From: Pseudomonadales bacterium
GTDB taxonomy: Bacteria; Pseudomonadota; Gammaproteobacteria; Pseudomonadales; Halieaceae
Length of the DNA: 64,000 nt
NCBI GenBank assembly: GCA_024234735.1
Contig: JACKNV010000003.1
Coordinates: 124,001-188,000, forward strand
Direction of reading: 5' to 3'
The stretch's first letter is position 1. Every line of letters starts with the position of its first letter. The notes under the pieces were generated by a model. The model was not told where the DNA came from and searched no databases. It worked only from the letters and a program-made list of their open reading frames with translations. Positions 25,094 through 32,686 of this stretch are shown piece by piece. The position numbers and the translations under genes are program-made.

Positions 25094-25395
25094 TGCGGCG
25101 CCTGCTGTCGATCAGTGCCCTGTTGTTCAGCCACTGCTGCCTGGCGCAGGAGCCGGTGGTGACGCTGCGCAGCAAGGTGACCGGCGAGCAGCAGCAGCCG
25201 CGGGTGATGTATCTGGTGCCCTGGCAGCAGCCGGGCGAGAGCAGTTTCGACTACCAGATGCGAGCGGGGTTGGTCGAGGAGCTGTTCACCGAGGTGGACC
25301 GCGACGAATTCCGCCGCGATCTGGAATACCGGGCGTTGCTGGGGGACAGCAGCGCCACGGCGGCGAGCGCCGCGGGCAATGCAAACAATGAGTGA
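25093..25395 (+). CDS. Small exported protein of the TolQR-like operon
   Basis: 100-residue protein with a signal peptide (LLSISALLFSHCCLA). The mature part has a beta strand pair (VVTLRSKVTGEQQQPRVMYLVPW) and an acidic helix, and ends in a low-complexity Ala/Ser/Asn tail. No family recognised. Its start overlaps the TPR lipoprotein stop (TGATG), and it precedes the TolQ-like gene by 15 bases, so it is co-expressed with the motor. It may be a small adaptor of the complex. Confidence 0.72.
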   Translation: MRRLLSISALLFSHCCLAQEPVVTLRSKVTGEQQQPRVMYLVPWQQPGESSFDYQMRAGLVEELFTEVDRDEFRRDLEYRALLGDSSATAASAAGNANNE

Positions 25396-25410
25396 GGCAG
25401 GGGAAACACC

Positions 25411-26073
25411 ATGGAACCGTATGAAGTGATTATTCAGTTTTTCCAGAGCGGGGGGCCGTTCATGTACCCGATTGCGGCCGTGCTGGCCTTGGGGCTGGCG
25501 ATCGCCCTCGAGCGCTGGCTGGTGCTGGGCACGGCGCGCATCGCCAACCGGCGCGCCTTCGACGCCGCCATGACCAGGCTGCGGGAGCGCGACTACCAGG
25601 CGGTGATTGCCGCCGGCAAGGACTCGCGGGTGCCCATGTCGCGCATCGTCGCCGCCGGCATCGCGCGCTTCACCGGCAGCCGCCGCCGGGACGATATCGA
25701 GTCGGCGATGGAGGAGGGCGTGATGGAGGCGCTGCCGCGCCTGGAAAAGCGCACTGCCTATCTCGCCACCCTGGCCAATGTCGCCACCCTGCTGGGTTTG
25801 CTGGGCACGATTGTCGGACTGATCGCGGCGTTCACCGCGGTGGCTTCGGCAGAGCCCGCGGAGAAGGCCAGCATGCTGTCGGGTTCGATCTCGGTGGCCA
25901 TGAACACCACGGCGTTCGGCCTTATCTCGGCCATCCCGCTGTTGCTGCTGCACGCGGTGTTGCAGACCCGTACCACCGAGCTGGTGGACAGCTTTGAAAT
26001 GGCCAGCGTGAAAGTGCTGAACACCCTGTCCGACCTCGACGTGCTGCCCACCCGCGGCCGCGCCACCGATTAG
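25411..26073 (+). CDS. MotA/TolQ/ExbB-type proton channel subunit
   Basis: Inner-membrane stator of 220 residues. Three membrane segments are visible: about 14-36, 115-145 and 160-190, with the large cytoplasmic loop between the first two. The conserved channel helices read LATLANVATLLGLLGTIVGL and SVAMNTTAFGLISAIPLLL, retaining the small and threonine residues typical of TolQ/ExbB/AglR. It would form a pentamer around a TolR-type dimer and convert the proton gradient into movement. GGGGAAACACC precedes the ATG. The two TolR-like genes follow directly. Confidence 0.93.
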   Translation: MEPYEVIIQFFQSGGPFMYPIAAVLALGLAIALERWLVLGTARIANRRAFDAAMTRLRERDYQAVIAAGKDSRVPMSRIVAAGIARFTGSRRRDDIESAMEEGVMEALPRLEKRTAYLATLANVATLLGLLGTIVGLIAAFTAVASAEPAEKASMLSGSISVAMNTTAFGLISAIPLLLLHAVLQTRTTELVDSFEMASVKVLNTLSDLDVLPTRGRATD

Positions 26074-26082
26074 GAGCCCGAC

Positions 26083-26598
26083 GTGCGACGCATACGCCAG
26101 CGGCGCGACAGCGAGGCGGAACTGGACATCACCGCGTTCATGAACCTGATGATCGTGCTGGTGCCGATTCTGCTGCTGGGCATGGTGTTCACCCGTATCA
26201 CCGTGGTCGAGGTCTCCCTGCCCCCGGCGGCCGCGCTGGCCACCGCGCCGGATGAGCACAAGCAGGTCGAGGTGGTGATCCGCGCCGACGGCCTGCGGGT
26301 GGATTTTCCGCGCGGCGTGGCCCTCAAGCGCATCCCCCTGACAGACCAGGGCGAGTACGACTTCGAATTGCTCAGCCTGGTGCTGCAGGAGGTCAAGCGC
26401 CAGCTGCTGGAGCAGGGCATAGAGCGGCGCAACATCACCCTGCTGCCGGAAAAGGATATCGATTACCAGACGATTGTCGCCGCCATGGACACGGTGCGCT
26501 CTTTCAGGACCCTGGTGGCGGCCTCGGTCGTGGATGCCGCCCTGTTCCCCGAGATCGCATTCGGCGACGCGCCCGCGGCGCCCGGGGAGGCCGGATGA
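26083..26598 (+). CDS. ExbD/TolR-like protein lacking the membrane aspartate
   Basis: 171-residue protein with one N-terminal membrane helix (about 17-38) and a periplasmic domain, the ExbD/TolR layout. Alignment of LDITAFMNLMIVL with the E. coli ExbD helix INVTPFIDVMLVL puts Asn21 at the position of the essential proton-binding Asp25. It may therefore be a structural partner unable to carry protons by itself, with the second TolR-like protein supplying the aspartate. GTG start at 26083 after TAGGAGCC; it overlaps the next gene by four bases. Confidence 0.9.
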   Translation: MRRIRQRRDSEAELDITAFMNLMIVLVPILLLGMVFTRITVVEVSLPPAAALATAPDEHKQVEVVIRADGLRVDFPRGVALKRIPLTDQGEYDFELLSLVLQEVKRQLLEQGIERRNITLLPEKDIDYQTIVAAMDTVRSFRTLVAASVVDAALFPEIAFGDAPAAPGEAG

Positions 26599-27194
26599 GC
26601 AGCTCGGCACGCGCCCGGCGCATGGCGCGCAACCATCGCCGTCTGCGCCAGCACCCGCGTCTGAACCTGGTGGCGCTGATGGATATCTTCACCATCCTGG
26701 TGCTGTTCCTGATGGTCAACAACGGCGACGTGGAAGTGCTGCAGGCGGACCGCGATATCGAGCTGCCCGAGTCGGTCTCGGAGCTGCGCCCCGAGGCGGC
26801 GCTGACCATCAGGGTGAGCGAGGCCGATATCAGCGTGGGCGGCACGCCGGTGGCCCTGGTGGCGGATGCCCTGGCGGCACCGCAGCGAACCCTGGAGCCG
26901 CTGGCGGCGGAGCTGGCGCGGCTGGCGGCACTGGCCCCGGAACTGGGCGAGGCGCAACGGGAGCGCGGCCGCCCCATTGTCATCATGGCCACCCGTGCCA
27001 TGCCCTACGAGTTGCTCAAGCGCATCATGGCGACCTGTGCGGCCAGCGATTTTCGCGATGTGACCCTGGCGGTGAACAGCGTGCCGGCGGACCCGACCTC
27101 CACTGTGGGCAGCATACCGGGCAGCGCGCCGGGCACCGCGCTCCCAGGAGATGCCATGGCGGCAGCGTTGCCGCCGGGGGGTAGGGGGCTGTGA
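26595..27194 (+). CDS. ExbD/TolR-like protein with conserved membrane aspartate
   Basis: 199-residue protein with a basic N-terminus, one membrane helix (about 23-43) and a periplasmic domain. The helix LNLVALMDIFTILVLFLMV keeps the proton-binding residue as Asp30, matching ExbD Asp25. The periplasmic part is Ala-rich and ends in a Gly/Pro-rich tail. Two unequal TolR-like genes next to one TolQ recall AglS/AglV with AglR in Myxococcus. It starts in a four-base overlap with the previous gene and its stop overlaps the next GTG. Confidence 0.9.
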   Translation: MSSSARARRMARNHRRLRQHPRLNLVALMDIFTILVLFLMVNNGDVEVLQADRDIELPESVSELRPEAALTIRVSEADISVGGTPVALVADALAAPQRTLEPLAAELARLAALAPELGEAQRERGRPIVIMATRAMPYELLKRIMATCAASDFRDVTLAVNSVPADPTSTVGSIPGSAPGTALPGDAMAAALPPGGRGL

Positions 27195-28153
27195 GCGCCG
27201 CGCTCCGCGGCCCCGAGCTGCTGCTGCCCTGGGAGTCATCCAGCGAGGAGGACCGCCGTTTCAGCCGTATCCTGGGCCTGTTTGCCGGGGGTTTCCTGGT
27301 GGTCGCCCTGGTGATGCCGCTGCTGCCGGTGCCGGAGCTGCCCCAGGAGCCGCCGCGCGCGCCGCAGCACCTCGCCCAGGTCATCCTCGAACCGGTGGCC
27401 CTGCCGGAACCACCCGCGCCCCCGCCGCCGAAACCGCAGGCCAGGCCCAAGCCGAAGGCGGTAGAGAAGCCGCCGCGGCCGGTACAACCCAAGCCCGTCG
27501 AGGCCCCGGCGCCGGCCCCCGAGCCGGCGCCGCGGACGCCGGAGCAGGCGCGTGCCGAGGCGGCTGCTGCCGGCGTGCTGGCGTTTCAGGACGATTTGCA
27601 GGCGCTGCGCGAGAACGTGGATGTGGACACCCTGGCCCAGGCACAGCTCAGTCGCGGCGCCGCCACGGCGGCGGCTACCGAGCGCGCCGTCATCACCAGC
27701 GAGGCCCGCGCCAGCAGTGGCGGTATCCGCAGCAGCGAACTCAGCCGTGACACCGGCGGGCTGGCGCTGTCCGGTGCCGAGACCACCAGGGTGCAGAGCA
27801 GTATTGGCGGCACCGGCACCCGCGCCGAGCGGACGCACAGCCAGTCCGCCGAGCTGGGCGGGCGCAGCGATGAATCGATTCGCCGGGAGATGGATCGCAA
27901 CAAGGGGGCGATCTTTGCCATCTACAACCAGGCATTGCGCCGCAACCCGTTGCTGCAGGGCAAGCTGGTGTTCGAGATGGTTATCGACGGCTCCGGCAAC
28001 ATTGCCGAGATCACCCTGTTGGACAGTGAGCTCGATGACGCCGAGCTGACCCGCAAGATCCTGGCGCGCATCCGCATGATCCGCTTCCCCGCCGAGGAGG
28101 TGCTCGCCACCCGGGTCAACTATTCCTTCGACTTCCTGCCCTACAAAGCCTGA
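27191..28153 (+). CDS. TonB-like protein with AgmX/PglI C-terminal domain
   Basis: 320-residue protein: a single membrane helix (about 26-45), a long Pro/Lys/Ala-rich periplasm-spanning stretch (48-118), then a C-terminal domain (about 220-320) with SIRREMDRNKGAIFAIYNQAL, LQGKLVFEMVIDGSGNI and TRKILARIRMIRFPAEE. That is the AgmX/PglI C-terminal domain, a TonB-like fold from gliding and social-motility loci of myxobacteria. It would transmit motor movement across the periplasm. GTG start overlaps the upstream stop by four bases. Last gene of the right-going operon; 154 bases follow before the acylase gene. Confidence 0.88.
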   Translation: MSAALRGPELLLPWESSSEEDRRFSRILGLFAGGFLVVALVMPLLPVPELPQEPPRAPQHLAQVILEPVALPEPPAPPPPKPQARPKPKAVEKPPRPVQPKPVEAPAPAPEPAPRTPEQARAEAAAAGVLAFQDDLQALRENVDVDTLAQAQLSRGAATAAATERAVITSEARASSGGIRSSELSRDTGGLALSGAETTRVQSSIGGTGTRAERTHSQSAELGGRSDESIRREMDRNKGAIFAIYNQALRRNPLLQGKLVFEMVIDGSGNIAEITLLDSELDDAELTRKILARIRMIRFPAEEVLATRVNYSFDFLPYKA

Positions 28154-28307
28154 GTACCGACGCGCCCTGTCGCGTTATTGTCTCCAGGAGGCGCAAGCGC
28201 CTGTCTGGTGCCGGGCGTCACGGTTGTGCTAGCGTTAGGCCATGCGGCGGGCGCTCCCCGCCTGCCCAGGCGTCAATAAGCAATAACAGCCATCGAGGAG
28301 CCCACTC

Positions 28308-30797
28308 ATGAACGTTACCAGGCACACACTGGCGGGCGCGAGCCTGGCCCTGCTGCTGGCCGCGTGCAGTGACAGTAACAACAATAACAAGCAGGAGCCG
28401 GAAACCCCGGTGGAACCGACGCCGACCTATTCCGCCGAGGTGCGGCGTACCCAGTACGGCATTCCCCATATCAAGGCCAACGACTGGGCCGGCCTGGGCT
28501 ACGGATACGGCTACGCCTACTCCCAGGACAACTACTGCGTGACCATGGCTGAGATCGCCAAGGCCACGGGGCGCTCCGCCGAACTGATGGGCGCCGCGGG
28601 AGATGTGGGGCGCGACCTGCTGTACCGCTACCTCAACGGCAGCAAGGAGGCGTTCCGCGCCAACTTTTTCGATGCCCTGCCGCCCTTTGCGCAGGAGCTG
28701 GCGGTGGGCTACGCCGCCGGCATGAATCGCTACCTGCGCGACACCGGGGTGGACAACCTGCCCGAGGGCGAGGCCGGCTGTCGCGGCGCGGCCTGGGTGT
28801 ACGAGGTGGACGAGATCGACCTGTTCCAGTACCTGCGCCTGATCGGCCTGGCGGGCAGCTCCGACCAGAGCATCATTCGCGATGGCATCCTGCGGGTGCA
28901 GGGGCCGGATGGCGATCACCTGGCGGCGCTGGACCAGCTGGGTGTCGAGCCCTTCCCGGGGCGCGCGCTGGCGGCTGCCGGGCGCAGCATCAAGCCCGGC
29001 GAGGTGGGTAGCAACGCCCTGGCGATCGGTGGCGACGCGACCCAGAACGGCGGCGGCCTGCTGCTGGGCAACCCGCACCAGCCCTGGAACGGCAGCGGCC
29101 GCTGGTACGAGGCCCACCTGACCATTCCCGGCGAATACGACGTGGCCGGCGCGTCGCTGCAAGGCCTGCCCTGGATCGGCATCGGTTTCACCAGGGATCT
29201 GGCCTGGACCCACACCGTGGATTACTCCACCCGCTTCACCCTGTACGAGCTGAAGCTCAACCCGGACAACCCGCTGGAATACCAGTATGACGGTGAGTGG
29301 CGCGAGATCACCGCCGAGACGGTCAGCGTCAAGGTCACCCGGGACGACGGCAGCGTCACCGAGCAGGAGGGCACCTTCTACAGCTCCCACTACGGCCTGA
29401 TCGTCGACCTGGGCGGGGTGAACCCGCTACTGGGCGGGTGGCCCATGTTCAACGGCTCGTTGCTGAGCATTCGCGACGCCAACCTGGAGACCGGCATCCG
29501 CTCCGCCCAGCAGTGGGTGGCGAAAGCCCAGGCCAGCGACATGGCGGGCTTCACCGCGGCCCTCAAGGACATCGGCAACCCGGTGTTCCACGAGTTCGCC
29601 GCCGACCGCCACGGCGATGCCTTCTACGGCCAGGTGACGGCGGTGCCCCACCTGACCCAGGACAAACTGAAGCGCTGCGTAAAAGGGGTGGGGGCGCTGC
29701 TGGCGGACGCCACCAGCAATGCCATCTTCGGCATGGACGGCAGCACCTCCGACTGCGAGTGGGGCGAGGACGCCGACAGCCCCGCCGGCACCGGCCTGTT
29801 CGGCTACGAGGCGCGGCCCAAGATCCTGACCCGCGGCGTGGTGGGCAACAGCAACAACAGCTACTGGCTCAGCGACGCCAACAACCCGCTTACCGGCTAC
29901 CCCTTTGTGCTCGGCTGGATGGGGCCGGAGGGCAAGCAGCAGTTCCTGCGCACCCGTATCAACCACCTGATGATCGCCCAGCGGCTGGCAGCCACCGACG
30001 GCCTCAGCGAGACGCCCAAGTTCGACCTGCTCACCCTGCAGGGCCTGATGTATGCCAACCGCGTTTATGGCGCCGAGATCGTACTGGACGACACCCTGCA
30101 GATCTGCGCGGACTACCTGGCCGCGCCGCCGATAGCGGCCAGCGACGAGCAACTGCAGGCGCTGGCGGACAGCTGCGAGGTGCTGGGCAACTGGGACCGC
30201 AAGGTCGAACTGGACAGCCGCGGCGCCCAGGTATTCACCGAGTACTGGGCCGCCATCCGCGACGCGCGGGGTAACGACTTCCAGAACGTGGTGGACGACC
30301 AGGACTTCTGGCTGGTGGATTTCGACCCCGAGGACCCGCTCAACACGCCCGCGGGTATCGACGCCAGCGATCCGGCCAACCGCGAGCTGGTGATCGCCTC
30401 GCTGCTGCTGGCCCACGAACGCCTGGCGGCGGCCGGCGTGCCCCTGGACGCCCCCTGGGGCGAGGTGCAGTACCTGGAGCGCAACAACGAGCGCGTGCCC
30501 ATTCACGGCGGGGCCGGCACTATGGGCGTGTTCGGCGCCATCAGCGCGAGCCTGCAGGAGGGTGGCTACAAGAACCCCCGCGCCGGCAATTCCTATATCC
30601 AGACGGTCACCTGGGACGAATCCGACTGCCCTATCGCCGACACCATCCTCACTCATTCCCAGAGTGTGCAGCCGGACTCGGATTACTACAGCGACCAGAG
30701 CAAGCTGTACGCCGACAAGCGCTGGGTGCGCTTCCCCTTCTGCGAGGAGGATATCGTCGCCCAGCAGGTGGGCGAGACGCTGGTGCTGGAAGAGTAG
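28308..30797 (+). CDS. Penicillin-acylase-family lipoprotein (possible AHL acylase)
   Basis: Ntn-hydrolase precursor of 829 residues with a lipoprotein signal ending LLAA-C. The autocatalytic Gly-Ser junction is VGSNALAIGG, giving Ser235 as the nucleophile and new N-terminus of the beta chain. LLGNPHQPWNGSGRWYEAHL, SYWLSDANNPLTGYPF and AHERL segments fit the penicillin G/AHL/cephalosporin acylase family (PvdQ, QuiP). It cleaves amide-linked acyl side chains; natural substrates may be acyl-homoserine lactones or peptides. GAGGAG lies eight bases before the ATG. It follows the motor operon in the same direction after 154 bases that contain only weak dyads. Confidence 0.88.
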   Translation: MNVTRHTLAGASLALLLAACSDSNNNNKQEPETPVEPTPTYSAEVRRTQYGIPHIKANDWAGLGYGYGYAYSQDNYCVTMAEIAKATGRSAELMGAAGDVGRDLLYRYLNGSKEAFRANFFDALPPFAQELAVGYAAGMNRYLRDTGVDNLPEGEAGCRGAAWVYEVDEIDLFQYLRLIGLAGSSDQSIIRDGILRVQGPDGDHLAALDQLGVEPFPGRALAAAGRSIKPGEVGSNALAIGGDATQNGGGLLLGNPHQPWNGSGRWYEAHLTIPGEYDVAGASLQGLPWIGIGFTRDLAWTHTVDYSTRFTLYELKLNPDNPLEYQYDGEWREITAETVSVKVTRDDGSVTEQEGTFYSSHYGLIVDLGGVNPLLGGWPMFNGSLLSIRDANLETGIRSAQQWVAKAQASDMAGFTAALKDIGNPVFHEFAADRHGDAFYGQVTAVPHLTQDKLKRCVKGVGALLADATSNAIFGMDGSTSDCEWGEDADSPAGTGLFGYEARPKILTRGVVGNSNNSYWLSDANNPLTGYPFVLGWMGPEGKQQFLRTRINHLMIAQRLAATDGLSETPKFDLLTLQGLMYANRVYGAEIVLDDTLQICADYLAAPPIAASDEQLQALADSCEVLGNWDRKVELDSRGAQVFTEYWAAIRDARGNDFQNVVDDQDFWLVDFDPEDPLNTPAGIDASDPANRELVIASLLLAHERLAAAGVPLDAPWGEVQYLERNNERVPIHGGAGTMGVFGAISASLQEGGYKNPRAGNSYIQTVTWDESDCPIADTILTHSQSVQPDSDYYSDQSKLYADKRWVRFPFCEEDIVAQQVGETLVLEE

Positions 30798-30871
30798 CCG
30801 CGTTCGCGACAGGTAGGGCAGCCCGGTGCTGGCGTGGCTGAATATTGAATGACAGTGAGGAGGATATGGAA

Positions 30872-31342
30872 ATGGATGCGCAAACGCGTCGCCGACTCGA
30901 GGTGCTGGAAACGCACTTCACCTCGGAAGTGGAGCACGACTGGGATCAGTGCCTGGCGACTTTCAAGGGTACCCCGCGTTACGAGATCGTCCCCATGGGG
31001 CAGATTCATGAAGGCGCCGAGGCAGTGCGAGCCTACCACCAGGCACAGCGCACGGCGTTCCCGGACCAGCGCCACGAGAACGTCAGGATGCATGTGGGCG
31101 ATGACGACACCATCGTCGCCGAGTTCGACCTGATAGGCACCAACACCGGGCCGTTCATGGAATCCGGGCCGACCGGCAAGGCCTTTCGCGTGCCCGTGGT
31201 CGCGGTGTTCTCTTTCGATGGCGACGGCATCACCAACGAGCGCGTCTACCTCGACGTGGCGAGCCTGGTCCGCCAGATCGGCCGCACTGACCTGTTGCCG
31301 CTGCTCGGTGTCGAGGGTTTCGCCGCGGCGCAGATGCGGTGA
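30872..31342 (+). CDS. SnoaL-like/ester cyclase-family protein
   Basis: 156-residue alpha+beta-barrel protein of the SnoaL/NTF2-like polyketide-cyclase type. Typical segments are HFTSEVEHDWDQCLATF, GAEAVRAYHQAQRTAFPD and VPVVAVFSFDGDGITNERVYLD. The ATG at 30872 is preferred because it is eight bases from AGGAGG; two more in-frame starts lie just upstream at 30845 and 30866. The last 122 bases of this gene are repeated 1991 bases downstream, so its 3' end forms the left border of the islet. The reaction is not predictable from sequence. Confidence 0.85.
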   Translation: MDAQTRRRLEVLETHFTSEVEHDWDQCLATFKGTPRYEIVPMGQIHEGAEAVRAYHQAQRTAFPDQRHENVRMHVGDDDTIVAEFDLIGTNTGPFMESGPTGKAFRVPVVAVFSFDGDGITNERVYLDVASLVRQIGRTDLLPLLGVEGFAAAQMR

Positions 31343-31346
31343 TGAT
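31225..31346 (+). repeat. Direct repeat, left copy (3' end of SnoaL-like gene)
   Basis: 122 bases covering the 3' end and stop of the SnoaL-like gene, identical to 33216-33337 except for one base (C at 31291 against G at 33282). Weaker similarity extends about 20 bases further left (31205 and 33202) with a six-base gap. The two copies flank an AT-richer islet, as at the borders of integrated elements or a tandem duplication. Confidence 0.95.
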
Positions 31347-31393
31347 CGCGTTTGAACGCGGGTGTGGTGTGCCTGGAGCAGGTTCAACTCGAC

Positions 31394-32110
31394 ATGCATG
31401 ATTCAAGGCAAAAAATTGCGCTGTTCATAGATGCCGATAATGCGCCCGCAAATAAGTTTGAGGATGTTCTCAGTGAGGTTGCCAAATATGGCGTTGTGAC
31501 CATAAGAAAAGCCTATGGAAACTGGAAAAAGCCTTCCATAAAGCCGTGGGAAGATCTTTTGCATGAGTATGCGATTCAACCGGTTCAACAATACGATCTG
31601 TCCAAAGGGAAAAATGCATCGGATATCGCACTCGTGATTGATGCAATGGATGTCATGTATACCAAGGATATCGATGTGATGTGCTTCGTATCGTCTGACT
31701 GTGATTTTACACCCATGGTCACACGCGCTCTGGCTGAAGGTAAGGTGGTTCTGGGGTTTGGCGAGCGGAAAACGCCTTCGCCCTTTGTCAACGCATGCTC
31801 GAAGTTCCTGTTTCTCGATCAGGACGTCAGGGACAACAGTAAAAGCCAGGCGAAAACAAAAAATATCAAGTCCGATACCAAGCTGGTGAATCTGCTCCGC
31901 CAGGCGATTGAAGCAACGGAAGAAGACAATGGCTGGGCCGCCCTGGGTCCGGTTGGCTCGCATATATCGAACAAGACCTCTTTCGATACCAGAAACTATG
32001 GTTACAAGAACCTCAGCAGTCTCATCAAGGCGATAGACCTGTTTGAACTCAAACGTGGCCCTGGCAATTCCTATCTGGTAAGGGATGTGCGCAGGAAGAA
32101 TACATCGTAG
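31394..32110 (+). CDS. NYN-LOTUS (OST-HTH) domain protein, putative RNase
   Basis: 238 residues. The N-terminal NYN/PIN-like nuclease domain (about 6-142) shows FIDADNA (11-17), YGNW (41-44), NASDIALVIDAMD (74-86), SSDCDF (100-105) and GFGERKTPSPFVNAC, supplying the acidic metal-binding residues D13, D77, D102 and D104. The C-terminal domain (about 162-230) has KLVNLLRQAIE and NYGYKNLSSLIKAIDLFEL, a LOTUS/OST-HTH RNA-binding module. The ATG at 31394 is chosen; a TTG at 31352 adds 14 residues without family character. AT-richer than its neighbours, inside the direct-repeat islet. RNA cleavage is the family expectation; the target is unknown. Confidence 0.88.
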   Translation: MHDSRQKIALFIDADNAPANKFEDVLSEVAKYGVVTIRKAYGNWKKPSIKPWEDLLHEYAIQPVQQYDLSKGKNASDIALVIDAMDVMYTKDIDVMCFVSSDCDFTPMVTRALAEGKVVLGFGERKTPSPFVNACSKFLFLDQDVRDNSKSQAKTKNIKSDTKLVNLLRQAIEATEEDNGWAALGPVGSHISNKTSFDTRNYGYKNLSSLIKAIDLFELKRGPGNSYLVRDVRRKNTS

Positions 32111-32328
32111 TCAGGTTATACAAAGGGGGGAATTTTAGACTGGGGCTCTGAATTCCCAGGGGTAACCGGGTGGCTGTCGCCCGAGTCATATGCTATTTGA
32201 TTATTCTCTGGAACTGCTTATAACCAGAAGACGACTCCGCGGAAACGTTGTGACCGAAATCACCAGAGGAAGTATTCGCTGCACCTTCGCCTAGTGGCTC
32301 GACTGTTCACGCTAAAAAACCAGCCACA
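32111..32328. other. Non-coding stretch of the islet
   Basis: No supported gene, RNA or terminator was seen here. It begins after the NYN-LOTUS stop and runs into the RHS core remnant. The segment holds several stops in every frame. Short degenerate stretches just before 32329, such as a TGTTACATCGG-type sequence, may be further decayed RHS sequence. Confidence 0.5.
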
Positions 32329-32562
32329 GTGACGGCACCACCACCTGTTACATCGGTGGCGACGATCACGGCCTTTGAGCTGCAGGACTATACCGGGCAT
32401 GAGCACTTGGATGACATCGCGATCATTCACATGAATGGGTGGGTTTATGATTCCGGGCCGGAGATTTTGCTGACCGAAGCCCGAGAGGAAAATAAATCTG
32501 TCCCCTTTGTCTTTGGATTCCCTAGAAGGTGCCGAGTCGTCCATGATAGAAAACGGACTTAA
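32329..32562 (+). pseudogene. RHS core fragment (remnant)
   Basis: The translation around 32380-32450 reads YTGHEHLDDIAIIHMNGWVYDS, which is the RHS repeat-associated core signature (usual form FTGHE-LD-LIHMNGR-YDP-LGRF). After VYDS the similarity stops: the expected GRFLSADP segment is missing and the frame ends at 32562. Only about 30 core residues remain of a protein normally over 1000 residues. The same fragment appears in reverse orientation at 33063-33174. It marks a former polymorphic-toxin (RHS) locus. Confidence 0.75.
32399..32510 (+). repeat. Inverted repeat, left copy (RHS core fragment)
   Basis: 112 bases that pair without gaps with the reverse complement of 33063-33174 at about 82% identity (20 mismatches counted by eye). 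The best conserved parts encode IIHMNG and the final AAATAAATCTGTCCCCTTTG block. The two copies bracket the small ORFs at 32543-32981. Confidence 0.85.
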
Positions 32563-32686
32563 CCAAGCCATGTCGACACACCCATTGCTGAGGAGGGTGC
32601 CTAAAGCAATTCGAGACAAAATAGCAGCTGCGTTGGGTCTTACAATTGGCGGAGCGGGTATGACGGAGAAAGTTATTTATGACTAA
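32543..32686 (+). CDS. Small ORF, possible RHS C-terminal remnant
   Basis: 47 codons from ATG, with the frame open back to 32474 inside the RHS repeat but one frame off from the RHS core. The product is basic and helical (STHPLLRRVPKAIRDKIAAALG) and ends EKVIYD. It overlaps the next gene by eight bases (ATGACTAA), the usual spacing of a toxin with its immunity gene. It could be the tail of an RHS C-terminal toxin separated from its core by a frameshift. No toxin family is recognised, and expression is unproven. Confidence 0.4.
   Translation: MIENGLNQAMSTHPLLRRVPKAIRDKIAAALGLTIGGAGMTEKVIYD

Noticed and set aside
28154..28307. Terminator after the AgmX-domain gene
   Set aside because: Only five- to six-base stems without T-runs were found (for example ACGCG/CGCGT); not good enough to call.
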